This document shows, in pieces, positions 10,500 through 19,066 of a stretch of DNA of 64,000 nt. The translations under genes were made by a program, and so were the position numbers. The notes under the pieces are model-generated. The model was not told the origin of the DNA, ran no database searches, and saw only the letters and a list, made by a program, of their open reading frames with translations. Positions within the stretch are counted from its first letter, which is position 1; each line of letters begins with the position of its first letter. The DNA comes from Amnibacterium setariae (GTDB taxonomy: Bacteria; Actinomycetota; Actinomycetes; Actinomycetales; Microbacteriaceae), in contig NZ_QXTG01000001.1 in the NCBI RefSeq assembly GCF_003581425.1, positions 1,488,001 to 1,552,000 on the forward strand, read 5' to 3'.

Positions 10500-10553
10500 G
10501 GTGTTCACGGATGAGGGGATCCGGCCTGCCGGATCCCCTCATCCGTGAACACC
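10500..10553. terminator. 25-bp perfect palindrome, bidirectional terminator between converging genes
   Basis: The arms 10500-10524 and 10529-10553 are perfectly complementary with a 4-nt loop. The element starts 8 nt after the stop of the alkyl-DHAP synthase homologue and contains the stop codon of the opposing PrsW gene (10505-10507). There is no U-tract, as is common for actinobacterial terminators. Confidence 0.75.
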
Positions 10554-11506
10554 TGTCGCGCGGCGGCGTGCTGCGCGGACATCGCGCGGTCGCGGGGCCG
10601 GTGGTGGCGGACGATGCCGCGCAGCGTCAGGCCGCCGATGACCGAGATGACGCCGAGGCCGAGCACGTAGACGCCCGTCGTGATCTCGCCGACCTCGCCC
10701 CGCGTGCCCGGCCGGAGGGTGCCGGAGGAGAGCGCCGGCACGACGTTGCCGGTCGAGACGATGGCGATGATCGTGCTGATCCCGCCCATCGAGTCCCAGA
10801 GCCCGTGCAGCACGGCGACGAGCAGGTAGGCCAGCAGGACGCCGGCGGTGAAGCGGTAGCGCCGCCCGTCGCGGGAGGCGGCGAAGAGCGCGGCGCCGAG
10901 CACCGCGGTCCAGAGCACGTGCCCGAGCGGCGTGAGCACCGAGCGGGTGACCTCCGTCTGCAGCAGGCTGAGCAGGTCGATGCCGCCGTTGCCGAGGGCC
11001 GCGTTGAAGGCGTACCCGGCGGACTCGAACGCGGCGAAGCCCGCGCCGACCGTGGCGCCGAGCAGCGCGCCCTGCCGCGCCGTCTTCGGCACCAGGTGGC
11101 GCCCGATGACGACGAGCAGCACGCCCTTCACGAGCTCCTCGATGATCCCGACGAGCAGGAACCCGCCGAGGCCGCCGGAGGACAGCGGCGCCTCGAGCAC
11201 CGACGCCCCGAGCACCCCGAGCACGCCGCCGACGAAGAAGGCGAGCATCAGCGACGCGACGGGGACCGACGAGCTGATGCGCTCGGCGGCGAACAGCACG
11301 ACCGAGAACGGGACGAGGAAGCTGCCGAGCAGGATCAGCGTCGGGACGAGGTTCGCGTTGCTCGTCGCGATCGTGACGACGACCGTCACCAGCCAGAGCA
11401 GGGCGCCGGCGAGCAGCGACTTCCACCACCAGCCGTGCCGGTGCGTCCGGACCGGTTCGTCCGCGTGGAGGGGGGCGGTGGTGACGGCGGCGTCCGCGGT
11501 GCTCAC
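10505..11506 (-). CDS. PrsW-family intramembrane metalloprotease
   Basis: A 333-aa membrane protein with about eight or nine hydrophobic segments from residue 28 to 300. Family motifs are visible: EELVK (about 142-146), FAAFES and HGLWD, which carry the putative metal ligands. PrsW proteins cleave membrane substrates such as anti-sigma factors. The GTG start overlaps the MarR stop (GTGA), so the two are co-translated. The last 14 residues (VFTDEGIRQAGSPHP region) are encoded by the 10500-10553 palindrome and look like an add-on that is not part of the family. Confidence 0.85.
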   Translation of the reverse strand: MSTADAAVTTAPLHADEPVRTHRHGWWWKSLLAGALLWLVTVVVTIATSNANLVPTLILLGSFLVPFSVVLFAAERISSSVPVASLMLAFFVGGVLGVLGASVLEAPLSSGGLGGFLLVGIIEELVKGVLLVVIGRHLVPKTARQGALLGATVGAGFAAFESAGYAFNAALGNGGIDLLSLLQTEVTRSVLTPLGHVLWTAVLGAALFAASRDGRRYRFTAGVLLAYLLVAVLHGLWDSMGGISTIIAIVSTGNVVPALSSGTLRPGTRGEVGEITTGVYVLGLGVISVIGGLTLRGIVRHHRPRDRAMSAQHAAARQVFTDEGIRQAGSPHP

Positions 11507-12012
11507 GACCCGAACGATGCCCCGCCAGCCCGAGAGGTCGCCGTCGGATCGCCCGGATCCTCCTCGACGCGGGCGCGGTGCCGGTCGGTCAGCGCGGTCA
11601 TCCGCTCGAGGAGGCGGCGCAGCTCGGCGATCTCGGCGGCGCCCAGCCCGTCGAACACGTCGACGCCCTCCGCGACGAGCGGGCCGTAGAGCGCGCCGAC
11701 GCGCGCCTCGGCGTCGGGCGTCATCCGCACGAGGATACGACGCCGGTCGGCCTCGTCGGGGCGGCGCTCGACGAGGCCGCGGCGCTCGAGCCGGTCGACG
11801 AGCGCGGTTGTCGCCGCGGCGCGCAGCCCGGCGCCGCGGGCGAGCTCGCCCGCCGTCTTCGGCCCGTCGGCCAGCCAGTCGAGGCAGCGCAGGTCGGCGG
11901 GGCCGAGGCCGAGACGCCGCCCGACGGCGTCGTCGAACGCCTGGACGCTGCGCTGGTAGCGCTGCATCGACGCGCCGATCTCGCGGATCGCCGCTTGCCG
12001 GACGTCCTCCAT
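11503..12012 (-). CDS. MarR-family transcriptional regulator
   Basis: A 169-aa winged-helix regulator. GPADLRCLDWLADGPKTAGEL forms the recognition-helix approach, ALVDRLERRGLVER is helix plus turn, and DEADRRRILVRMT is the wing typical of MarR. It is divergent from an FAD monooxygenase across 50 bp and is translationally coupled to the PrsW gene downstream. The likely role is phenolic- or oxidant-responsive repression of the monooxygenase and of itself. Confidence 0.9.
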   Translation of the reverse strand: MEDVRQAAIREIGASMQRYQRSVQAFDDAVGRRLGLGPADLRCLDWLADGPKTAGELARGAGLRAAATTALVDRLERRGLVERRPDEADRRRILVRMTPDAEARVGALYGPLVAEGVDVFDGLGAAEIAELRRLLERMTALTDRHRARVEEDPGDPTATSRAGGASFGS

Positions 12013-12062
12013 GGTCCTAACCTTTCGATATTCGTATAGTTTGACATTCGAAGGGGTGGGAG
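12013..12062. promoter_or_regulatory. MarR / monooxygenase divergent promoter with imperfect dyad
   Basis: The 50-bp gap is AT-rich against its surroundings. TATAGT at 12035-12040 could be the -10 for the monooxygenase. The stretch about 12023-12052 (TTCGATATTC ... GACATTCGAA) is an imperfect inverted repeat of the size MarR dimers bind. A Shine-Dalgarno-like GGTGGGAG precedes the monooxygenase ATG. Confidence 0.5.
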
Positions 12063-13229
12063 ATGCGTGCTCTCATTGTGGGCGGCGGCGCGGCCGGGCT
12101 CGCGACGGCGCTCGCGCTGCACGACCGGGGCGTCGCGAGCACCGTGCTCGAGCGGCGCTCCCCGGCGGCCGCAGCGGCGGGCAGCCGGCTCACCGTCGCG
12201 CCGAACGGGCTGAGCGCGGCGGCCGCGCTCGGCGTCCTCGCCGACCTCGAGGCGGTCGGCGCCCCGACCGACGAGAACCTGCTCGTCGGCGCCACCGGGC
12301 GGGTGCTCGGCACCGTCTCCATCGGCGTCCCGCTCGCGTCGGGCCTCCGCGGCCTGACCCTGCGCCGGGCCGACCTCGTCGCCGTCCTCGCGGAGCACGC
12401 CGCCGGGCGCGGCGTGGAGGTGCGCGCCGACGCCCGGGTCGTCGAGGTCGACGTCGCCGACGGCGCCGTCCGAACCGAGCGCGGCGAGCGGCTCCGCGGC
12501 GACGTCCTCGTCGGCGCGGACGGCGTGCGCTCCCTCGTCCGCCGCGCGGTCGATCCCGGCGCGCCCGCGCCCCGCTACGTCGGCCTGACGAACTTCGGCG
12601 GCGTGACCGCCGACCCGGGCATCGCGGCCGGGCTGCGCCCCCGCGCCTGGACCATGGTCTTCGGGCGACGCGCGTTCTTCGGCGCGCACCCGCTGCCGTC
12701 CGGGGAGGTCGTGTGGTTCGTCAACGTGCCGGAGCCGCCGATCCCGGCGGAGGTGCGCGCCACCACGACGGACGACCGGTGGCGGGAGCGCCTCGTGGCC
12801 CTCGTGCAGGACGACGCGGGGCCGGCCGCCGCGCTGATCGCCGCCGGCCGGCTCGAGCTGGCGGGCGACAGCACCTACGACCTCCCGCGCGTCCGCCGCT
12901 GGCGCCGCGGCACCGCCGTGCTCGTCGGCGACGCGGCGCACGCGCCCTCCCCGAGCTCCGGGCAGGGGGCGTCGATGGCGCTCGAGGACGGGGTCGTGCT
13001 CGGGCGCGAGCTGACCGCGGCGGGGCGCGGCGTGGAGGAGGGGCTCGCCGCCTTCGAGCGCGCCCGGCGGCGGCGCGTGCAGCGGATCGTCGCCGCCGGG
13101 GCGCGCGCGAGCAGCAGCAAGATCCCCGGCCCGGTCGGGGCGCGGGTCCAGGAGTCGGTCATGCGGCTGCTGTTCCGCACCGTCGTGACCGAGCGCGGCG
13201 GCGCGTGGATGACCGGCGCGCGCTGGTGA
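12063..13229 (+). CDS. FAD-dependent monooxygenase (aromatic hydroxylase family)
   Basis: A 388-aa flavoprotein monooxygenase. It has the GxGxxG dinucleotide motif VGGGAAGLATA at the N-terminus, the middle LVGADGVRSLVRR (DG motif, about 157-170), and the FAD-ribityl motif VLVGDAAHAPSPSSGQG (GD motif, about 284-300). Such enzymes hydroxylate aromatic or polyketide substrates, or inactivate drugs such as rifampicin or tetracycline. It is divergent from a MarR regulator, which suggests induction by its substrate. Substrate unknown. Confidence 0.9.
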   Translation: MRALIVGGGAAGLATALALHDRGVASTVLERRSPAAAAAGSRLTVAPNGLSAAAALGVLADLEAVGAPTDENLLVGATGRVLGTVSIGVPLASGLRGLTLRRADLVAVLAEHAAGRGVEVRADARVVEVDVADGAVRTERGERLRGDVLVGADGVRSLVRRAVDPGAPAPRYVGLTNFGGVTADPGIAAGLRPRAWTMVFGRRAFFGAHPLPSGEVVWFVNVPEPPIPAEVRATTTDDRWRERLVALVQDDAGPAAALIAAGRLELAGDSTYDLPRVRRWRRGTAVLVGDAAHAPSPSSGQGASMALEDGVVLGRELTAAGRGVEEGLAAFERARRRRVQRIVAAGARASSSKIPGPVGARVQESVMRLLFRTVVTERGGAWMTGARW

Positions 13230-13235
13230 GCCGGG

Positions 13236-14111
13236 TCAGGCGGCGCGCAGGTCGAGCGCGAGCCGGGTGAAGGCGGTGACGGCGGGCGCCGGGTCGGCCC
13301 GGGTCGCGAGCGCGACCTCCCACTCGAAGGCGGGCTCGAGCGGCACCGCGACGACGTCGGCGCGCGGGGCGACCAGCTCCACCGGGGCGACGGCGACGCC
13401 GAGGCCCGCCGCGACGTAGTCGCCGAGCGACGGGAGGTCCGCGATCTCGGTGCGGACGACCCGCGCCGTGCCGGCCGCGGCGAACGCCCGGTCCGAGAAC
13501 ACCCGGTGGCCGAAGCCCTCGGGACCGTCGATGAAGGACTCGTCGGCCAGGTCGGCCAGCCGCAGCCGCGCGCGCCCGGCCAGCGGGTGGTCCTCGCGCA
13601 GGAGCACGGCGAACCGGTGGCGCGCGAGCGGGGTGAGCGCGAGCCCGCCGGTGAGGTCGGGCGGCAGGGCGACGAGACCGACGTCCAGCCGCCCGGCGCG
13701 GATGTCGGCGGCGAGCCCGGAGGAGCCGGAGGGCGACGTGCTGAGCCGCACCTCGACGCGGGGGTGGGCGGCCGCGAACGCCGCGAGCAGCCGGGGCAGG
13801 TCGAGCAGCGGCAGGGCCGAGAAGGTGCCGAGCCGCACCGAGCCCGTCAGGCCCGCCTCGCCGCCGGCCGCGAGCCGCATGCGGTCGGCGGCGGCGAGCA
13901 GGCGGCGCGCCTCCGGCAGCACGGCCTCGCCCGCCTCGGTGAGCGAGACGGAGCGGGGTGACCGGTCGAGCAGCCGGGCGCCGAGCTCGCGCTCGAGCCG
14001 GGCGACCGCCGCGGAGACGCTCGACTGCACGAGGTGGAGGCGAGCGGCCGCGGCGCCGAAGTGCCGCTCCTCGGCGACGGCGAGGAAGGCCTCGACGGTG
14101 GGCAGGTCCAT
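13236..14111 (-). CDS. LysR-family transcriptional regulator
   Basis: A 291-aa regulator with an N-terminal HTH (FLAVAEERHFGAAAARLHL, SSVSAAVARLERELG, then LLDRSPRSVSLTEAG) and a periplasmic-binding-type effector domain from about residue 90. It is divergent from an MFS gene that starts 82 bp away, the usual arrangement for a LysR activator and its target. The gap contains TGATCGATCA (14120-14129), a candidate T-N11-A-type half of a LysR box. Confidence 0.92.
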   Translation of the reverse strand: MDLPTVEAFLAVAEERHFGAAAARLHLVQSSVSAAVARLERELGARLLDRSPRSVSLTEAGEAVLPEARRLLAAADRMRLAAGGEAGLTGSVRLGTFSALPLLDLPRLLAAFAAAHPRVEVRLSTSPSGSSGLAADIRAGRLDVGLVALPPDLTGGLALTPLARHRFAVLLREDHPLAGRARLRLADLADESFIDGPEGFGHRVFSDRAFAAAGTARVVRTEIADLPSLGDYVAAGLGVAVAPVELVAPRADVVAVPLEPAFEWEVALATRADPAPAVTAFTRLALDLRAA

Positions 14112-14193
14112 GCCGCCAATGATCGATCACGCCGATCGCTGCGAGCAAGGACGTTCGTTGGACACGATCGCGCCCGGGGCGCATCCTCGACCC

Positions 14194-15405
14194 GTGACCG
14201 CGACGACCCTGCCCGCCCCCTCCCGCCGGCTGCCCCACGGCGCCGCCTTCTGGACGACCGCCGCGGTGTTCCTCGCCGCGATGGCGTTCACGACCATCCC
14301 GACGCCGCTCTACGCGCTCTACCAGCAGCGCGACGGGTTCCCGACGTGGGTCGTCACCGTGGTCTTCGCGGCGTACGCGGCGGGCGTCGCGCTCAGCCTC
14401 TACCTCGTCGGGCACGTCTCCGACTGGGTCGGCCGCAAGCCGCCGGCCCTGTTCGCGCTCGGGCTCGAGGTCGTCGCGAGCGTGCTGTTCCTCCTCCTGC
14501 CGACCGTGCCGGTGCTGCTCGTCGCCCGCTTCCTCACCGGCCTCGGCGTCGGCGCGCTGACGGCCGCCGCGACCGCGCACCTCGGCGAGCTCTGGCGCGG
14601 CGCCGGCGGGCCGCGGCGCCCCGGCGTGCCCGCGGTCGTCGCGACCATCGCCAACATCGGCGGCCTGGGGCTCGGCCCGCTCGTCGGCGGCCTCCTCGCG
14701 GAGTACGCGCCCGCCCCGCTCGTCACGCCCTACGTCGTCGCGCTCGTCGTCCTGGTGCTCGCCGCGGTCGCCGTGCTCGTCGCGCCCGAGACGGTGGAGC
14801 GCTCCTCCCGCGCGTGGCGCCCGCAGCGCCTCACGGTGCCGGCCGAGGGCCGCGGCGTCTTCTCGGCCGCGGGCGCCGGCGTCTTCGCGGCGTTCGCGAT
14901 CTTCGGCCTCTTCACCTCGCTCGCCCCCTCGTTCCTCGCGGGGGAGTTCCAGCAGCCCTCGCGGCTCGTCGCGGGCGTCGTGCCGTTCGCGGTGTTCGCC
15001 GTCGCCGCGCTCGGGCAGGTCTTCTTCACCCCGGTGGCCGTGCGGGTGCAGCTCGTCGTCGCGACCGTCGCGATGGTCGTGGGCCTGGCCGGTCTCGCGG
15101 CCGGCGCGCTCGTGACCGCCGAGTGGCTGTTCGTGGCGGGCGGCCTCGTCGCGGGCCTCGGCGTCGGGCTCCTCTTCCGCGCCTCCCTCGGCATCGCGAC
15201 GGGCCTCGTGCCGGCGCCGCAGCGCGGCGAGGTGCTCGCGGCCATGTTCCTGATCGCCTACGTCGGCCTCACGGTGCCCGTGCTGCTGGTCGGCGCGGCG
15301 CTCGCGTTCCTGCCCGCGGTGCCGGTGCTCGTCGTGTTCAGCGCCGCGATCGCGGTGCTCGCCGCGGTGGCGGGCCCGCGGATGGCGGCGAAGGCGGCCC
15401 GCTGA
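14194..15405 (+). CDS. MFS transporter (drug/metabolite exporter type)
   Basis: A 403-aa protein with 12 predicted transmembrane segments. The loop 2-3 motif GHVSDWVGRKP (about 68-78) is the MFS signature A. It is short and proton-coupled in type. The GTG at 14194 is chosen because the hydrophobic N-terminus follows directly and it sits about 6 nt past a CATCCT -10-like hexamer with TTGGAC at 14158-14163, implying a leaderless transcript. Likely regulated by the divergent LysR protein. Confidence 0.88.
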   Translation: MTATTLPAPSRRLPHGAAFWTTAAVFLAAMAFTTIPTPLYALYQQRDGFPTWVVTVVFAAYAAGVALSLYLVGHVSDWVGRKPPALFALGLEVVASVLFLLLPTVPVLLVARFLTGLGVGALTAAATAHLGELWRGAGGPRRPGVPAVVATIANIGGLGLGPLVGGLLAEYAPAPLVTPYVVALVVLVLAAVAVLVAPETVERSSRAWRPQRLTVPAEGRGVFSAAGAGVFAAFAIFGLFTSLAPSFLAGEFQQPSRLVAGVVPFAVFAVAALGQVFFTPVAVRVQLVVATVAMVVGLAGLAAGALVTAEWLFVAGGLVAGLGVGLLFRASLGIATGLVPAPQRGEVLAAMFLIAYVGLTVPVLLVGAALAFLPAVPVLVVFSAAIAVLAAVAGPRMAAKAAR

Positions 15406-15418
15406 GCCGATTCCTCCG

Positions 15419-15463
15419 CACGTCCGGGGATCCCGCGCGGAACGCGCCGGATCCCCGGACGTG
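15419..15463 (+). terminator. 15-bp stem terminator after the MFS gene
   Basis: Arms 15419-15433 (CACGTCCGGGGATCC) and 15449-15463 are perfectly complementary, separated by 15 nt. It lies 14 nt after the MFS stop and before the pnp leader. Confidence 0.7.
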
Positions 15464-15482
15464 GGGAGAAAACGCCTCCTGG

Positions 15483-15708
15483 TAGCATGGAAGCGCTCCG
15501 CAGCAGTGCGGGGCACCGGAGCAGACCGGCAGGGAGCTGGTCGTTAGTGGTGGACTTCGGGGCCGCAGGCGGTCCCGCGCTCTTCTACTGATGACCAGGA
15601 GCCGCGCCTGACCCGCATCCATCCGGGGCGCGGGACGGGTCGGCTTGCCACGCTCCTCCCCGCTGATCTCCGTCTGCTCGAACACGAACAGAGAGAAGGA
15701 GACGCCTC
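15483..15708 (+). ncRNA. Structured 5' leader of pnp (candidate Actino-pnp RNA)
   Basis: This 226-nt stretch has no gene. TAGCAT at 15483-15488 is a candidate -10. A stem pairs CTGGTCGTTAGT (about 15537) with ACTGATGACCAG (about 15588), 12 bp with two G-U pairs, enclosing a GGGGCC/GGTCCC inner helix; a second helix pairs CCCGC with GCGGG further on. A conserved RNA named Actino-pnp is known in exactly this place in actinobacteria and may be involved in PNPase autoregulation. The match to that model was not computed. Confidence 0.6.
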
Positions 15709-17922
15709 TTGGAGGGTCCCGAGATCAAGTCCGCCGAAGCCATCCTGGACAACGGGAAGTTCGGCAAGCGCACCATCCGTTTCGAGGCCGGTCGCCTCGC
15801 GCAGCAGGCGCAGGGCGCCGTCGCCGCGTACCTCGACGAGGACACGATGCTGCTGTCCGCGACGAGCATCAGCAAGAACCCGAAGGACCAGTTCGACTTC
15901 TTCCCCCTGACGGTGGACGTCGAGGAGCGGTCCTACGCCGCCGGCAAGATCCCCGGCTCGTTCTTCCGCCGCGAGGGCCGTCCCTCGACGGAGGCGATCC
16001 TGGTCTGCCGCCTGATCGACCGGCCGCTGCGCCCGTCGTTCATCAACGGCCTCCGCAACGAGGTCCAGATCGTCATCACGGTCCTCTCGATCGCGCCGGG
16101 CGAGTTCTACGACGCCCTCGCGATCAACGCGGCCTCCGCCTCCAGCCAGCTGTCCGGCGTGCCGTTCAGCGGCCCGATCGGCGGCGTCCGCCTGGCCCTC
16201 ATCGACGGCCAGTGGGTCGCGTTCCCGACCTTCGCGCAGCTCGAGGACGCCGTCTTCGACCTCACCGTCGCGGGCCGGGTCACCGAGTCCGGCGACGTCG
16301 CGATCATGATGGTCGAGGCCGAGGCGACGGAGACCGCGTTCGAGAAGATCCGCGCCGGCGCCGTGAAGCCGAACGAGGAGGTCGTGGCCCAGGGCCTCGA
16401 GGCCGCGAAGCCGTTCCTCAAGTCGCTCATCGAGGCGCAGGCCGAGCTCGCGAAGCAGGCCGCCAAGGAGACCCGCGAGTACCCGGTCTTCCTGCCCTAC
16501 ACGGAGGCGACCTACAAGGTCGTCGAGGACCTCGCGCTGCAGGAGCTCGGGGACGTCTACCGGATCGCCGGCAAGATCGAGCGGCAGGACGCCGACGACA
16601 ACCTGAAGTCGCGCGTCAAGGACGCCGTCCAGGCCATGGTCGACGGCGGCGAGCTGCCCGCCTCCGCGCTCGGCGAGGTGTCCGGCGCGTACAAGTCGGT
16701 CACGAAGAAGGTCGTCCGCGGCCGGATCCTGTCCGAGGGCGTCCGCATGGACGGCCGCGGCCTGAAGGACATCCGCCCGCTCGACGCCGAGGTCGCGGTC
16801 ATCCCGCGCGTCCACGGCTCCGCGATCTTCCAGCGCGGCGAGACGCAGATCCTCGGCGTCACGACGCTGAACATGCTGAAGATGGAGCAGCAGATCGACT
16901 CGCTGTCGCCCGTCACGAAGAAGCGGTACCTGCACCACTACAACTTCCCGCCCTACTCGACCGGTGAGACCGGCCGCGTCGGGTCGCCGAAGCGTCGCGA
17001 GATCGGGCACGGCTTCCTCGCCGAGCGCGCGCTCGTGCCGGTGCTGCCCGCCCGCGAGGAGTTCCCCTACGCGATCCGCCAGGTGTCCGAGGCCCTCGGC
17101 TCCAACGGCTCGACGTCGATGGGCTCCGTGTGCGCCTCCACGCTCTCGCTGCTGAACGCCGGTGTGCCGCTCAAGGCCCCGGTCGCCGGCATCGCGATGG
17201 GCCTCGTGTCCGACACGGTGGACGGGGAGACGCAGTACGCGACGCTCACCGACATCCTCGGCGCGGAGGACGCGCTCGGCGACATGGACTTCAAGGTCGC
17301 CGGCACGAGCGAGTTCGTCACCGCGATCCAGCTCGACACCAAGCTCGACGGCATCCCGTCGTCGGTGCTCGACGGCGCGCTGCAGCAGGCGAAGGAGGCT
17401 CGTCTGACGATCCTCGGCGTCCTGAACCAGGCGATCGACGCCCCCGACGAGATGGCGCCGACCGCGCCGCGCGTCATCAGCGTCCAGATCCCGGTCGACA
17501 AGATCGGCGAGCTGATCGGCCCGAAGGGCAAGACGATCAACGGCATCCAGGACGACACCGGCGCCGACATCTCCATCGAGGAGGACGGCACCGTCTACAT
17601 CGGTGCCGTCGACGGCCCGTCGGCCGAGGCCGCGCGCGCCGCGGTCAACGCGATCGCGAACCCGCACAACCCGGAGATCGGCGAGCGGTTCCTCGGCACC
17701 GTGGTGAAGATCGCCGCGTTCGGCGCGTTCGTGTCGCTGCTGCCCGGCCGCGACGGCCTGCTCCACATCTCCGAGGTGCGCAAGCTCGCCGGCGGCAAGC
17801 GGGTCGACAACGTCGAGGACGTCCTGTCCGTGGGTCAGAAGATCCAGGTCGAGATCACGAAGATGGACGACCGCGGCAAGCTCTCGCTCGCCCCGGTCGT
17901 CGAGGAGCCCGCGACGGTCTGA
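15709..17922 (+). CDS. pnp: Polyribonucleotide nucleotidyltransferase (PNPase)
   Basis: A 737-aa phosphorolytic 3'-5' exoribonuclease of the RNA degradosome. Two RNase PH domains (about 15-230 and 335-570), a KH domain with [10 protein letters not shown] (about 603-613) and a C-terminal S1 domain (about 660-730). The family signature [14 protein letters not shown] begins the second core domain. The start is TTG at 15709, with AGAAGGAG 9-16 nt upstream; the protein then begins MEGPEIK as in other actinobacteria. The long structured leader suggests autocontrol. Confidence 0.97.
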   Translation: MEGPEIKSAEAILDNGKFGKRTIRFEAGRLAQQAQGAVAAYLDEDTMLLSATSISKNPKDQFDFFPLTVDVEERSYAAGKIPGSFFRREGRPSTEAILVCRLIDRPLRPSFINGLRNEVQIVITVLSIAPGEFYDALAINAASASSQLSGVPFSGPIGGVRLALIDGQWVAFPTFAQLEDAVFDLTVAGRVTESGDVAIMMVEAEATETAFEKIRAGAVKPNEEVVAQGLEAAKPFLKSLIEAQAELAKQAAKETREYPVFLPYTEATYKVVEDLALQELGDVYRIAGKIERQDADDNLKSRVKDAVQAMVDGGELPASALGEVSGAYKSVTKKVVRGRILSEGVRMDGRGLKDIRPLDAEVAVIPRVHGSAIFQRGETQILGVTTLNMLKMEQQIDSLSPVTKKRYLHHYNFPPYSTGETGRVGSPKRREIGHGFLAERALVPVLPAREEFPYAIRQVSEALGSNGSTSMGSVCASTLSLLNAGVPLKAPVAGIAMGLVSDTVDGETQYATLTDILGAEDALGDMDFKVAGTSEFVTAIQLDTKLDGIPSSVLDGALQQAKEARLTILGVLNQAIDAPDEMAPTAPRVISVQIPVDKIGELIGPKGKTINGIQDDTGADISIEEDGTVYIGAVDGPSAEAARAAVNAIANPHNPEIGERFLGTVVKIAAFGAFVSLLPGRDGLLHISEVRKLAGGKRVDNVEDVLSVGQKIQVEITKMDDRGKLSLAPVVEEPATV

Positions 17923-17940
17923 CCGTCCGCGGCTCCGCAC

Positions 17941-17976
17941 GAGCGCCCCGTGTCCCGGTAGGGATGCGGGGCGCTC
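17941..17976 (+). terminator. pnp terminator hairpin
   Basis: GAGCGCCCCG (17941-17950) pairs with CGGGGCGCTC (17967-17976), and an inner TCCC/GGGA pair extends the stem. It starts 18 nt after the pnp stop. Confidence 0.8.
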
Positions 17977-17990
17977 CTGTCAAGAGTGTT

Positions 17991-18019
17991 CGCAGCATCT
18001 CGGCACATGAGATACTGCG
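17991..18019. promoter_or_regulatory. 11-nt inverted repeat overlapping a possible promoter
   Basis: CGCAGCATCTC (17991-18001) and GAGATACTGCG (18009-18019) are complementary at 10 of 11 positions around a 7-nt spacer. GATACT (18011-18016) in the right arm is a plausible -10. The site precedes the first aldo/keto-reductase-like gene and could be an operator. Confidence 0.4.
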
Positions 18020-18054
18020 ACTTTCCAGGTTCGTGTGTTCCGGAGGGGGAGCGC

Positions 18055-18999
18055 GTGGCGAGTCCGCTCTCCGGACCGATCTCACGGCGGGTGGGACAGA
18101 CGGGCATGGCCGTCTACCCGATCGCCCTCGACGGCAGCGTCTTCGGCTGGGCGACCGACGCCAAGGAGACGGCGGACGTCCTCGACCTGTTCTACGCCGC
18201 GGGCGGCGACCTGATCAGCACGGCCGCGCACTACGCGGGCGGCCGCAGCGAGATCATGATCGGGTCCTGGCTGGCCCGGCACCCGAACCGCGACCGCCTC
18301 GTCATCGCGACGAAGGTCGGCAAGCACCCGGACGCGCTCGGGCTCTCCGCCAAGTCGATCCGGCGCGGCGTCGACGCCTCCCTCGAGCGGCTCCGGCTCG
18401 ACCGCATCGACCTGCTCGGCCTCGACGGCGAGGACCCGGCGACGCCGATCGAGGAGTCGCTCACCGCGGCGACCGAGCTGATCGCCGCGGGCAAGGTCGG
18501 GCACATCTCGGCGACCGGCTTCGGCCCGGAGGCGCTCCGCGAGGCCGTGAAGACCGCGCGCCGGCTCGAGATCCCGGGCATCGTCGTGATCCTGCCCGAG
18601 TACAACCTGCTGGAGCGGCGCGAGTACGAGCGCGACCTCGCGCCGATCGCCGTCGCCGCGGACCTCGGCGTGCTCGCCCGCACGCCGCTCGCGAACGGCT
18701 ACCTCCGCGGCGACTTCCGCTCCCGCCACGACAAGCCCGCGTCGCCGATCTTCCAGGGCGCGCTCAAGTACGTGAACCGCCGCGGGGCGGCCGTGCTCGG
18801 GGTGCTCGACGAGATCGCGGGCGAGGTCGGCCAGCACGTCGGCCGCGTCGCCCTCGCCTGGCTGCTGACCCGGCCCGGCGTCGCCGCGCCGGTCGTGCGG
18901 GTGCCGAGCGCCCGCGCCCTCGCGGACCTGCTGCCCGGCGCCTCCCTCGAGCTCACGCCCGACCAGATCGACCGCTTGGACCGCGCCACCGACTCCTGA
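18055..18999 (+). CDS. Aldo/keto reductase-fold protein with incomplete catalytic tetrad
   Basis: A 314-aa TIM-barrel AKR protein. The Tyr (AAHYAGGRSE) and Lys (VIATKVGKH) of the catalytic tetrad remain. The Asp that normally sits in the FDTAxxY motif is Ser here (ISTAAHY), and the His in the LxxLH motif is Asp (LLGLDGED). NADPH-binding C-terminal residues look partly kept (VVRVPSARAL). The GTG start at 18055 has GGAGGGGG 5 nt upstream. A more degenerate relative follows at 19067. It may be a changed-specificity enzyme or a pseudoenzyme. Confidence 0.8.
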   Translation: MASPLSGPISRRVGQTGMAVYPIALDGSVFGWATDAKETADVLDLFYAAGGDLISTAAHYAGGRSEIMIGSWLARHPNRDRLVIATKVGKHPDALGLSAKSIRRGVDASLERLRLDRIDLLGLDGEDPATPIEESLTAATELIAAGKVGHISATGFGPEALREAVKTARRLEIPGIVVILPEYNLLERREYERDLAPIAVAADLGVLARTPLANGYLRGDFRSRHDKPASPIFQGALKYVNRRGAAVLGVLDEIAGEVGQHVGRVALAWLLTRPGVAAPVVRVPSARALADLLPGASLELTPDQIDRLDRATDS

Positions 19000-19066
19000 C
19001 CCGCCGAGGTGTCGCCGGGGCGCCGCGCGCCCGGCGCCGTACGCTCGGTCGCCGGGAGGGGGGCCG

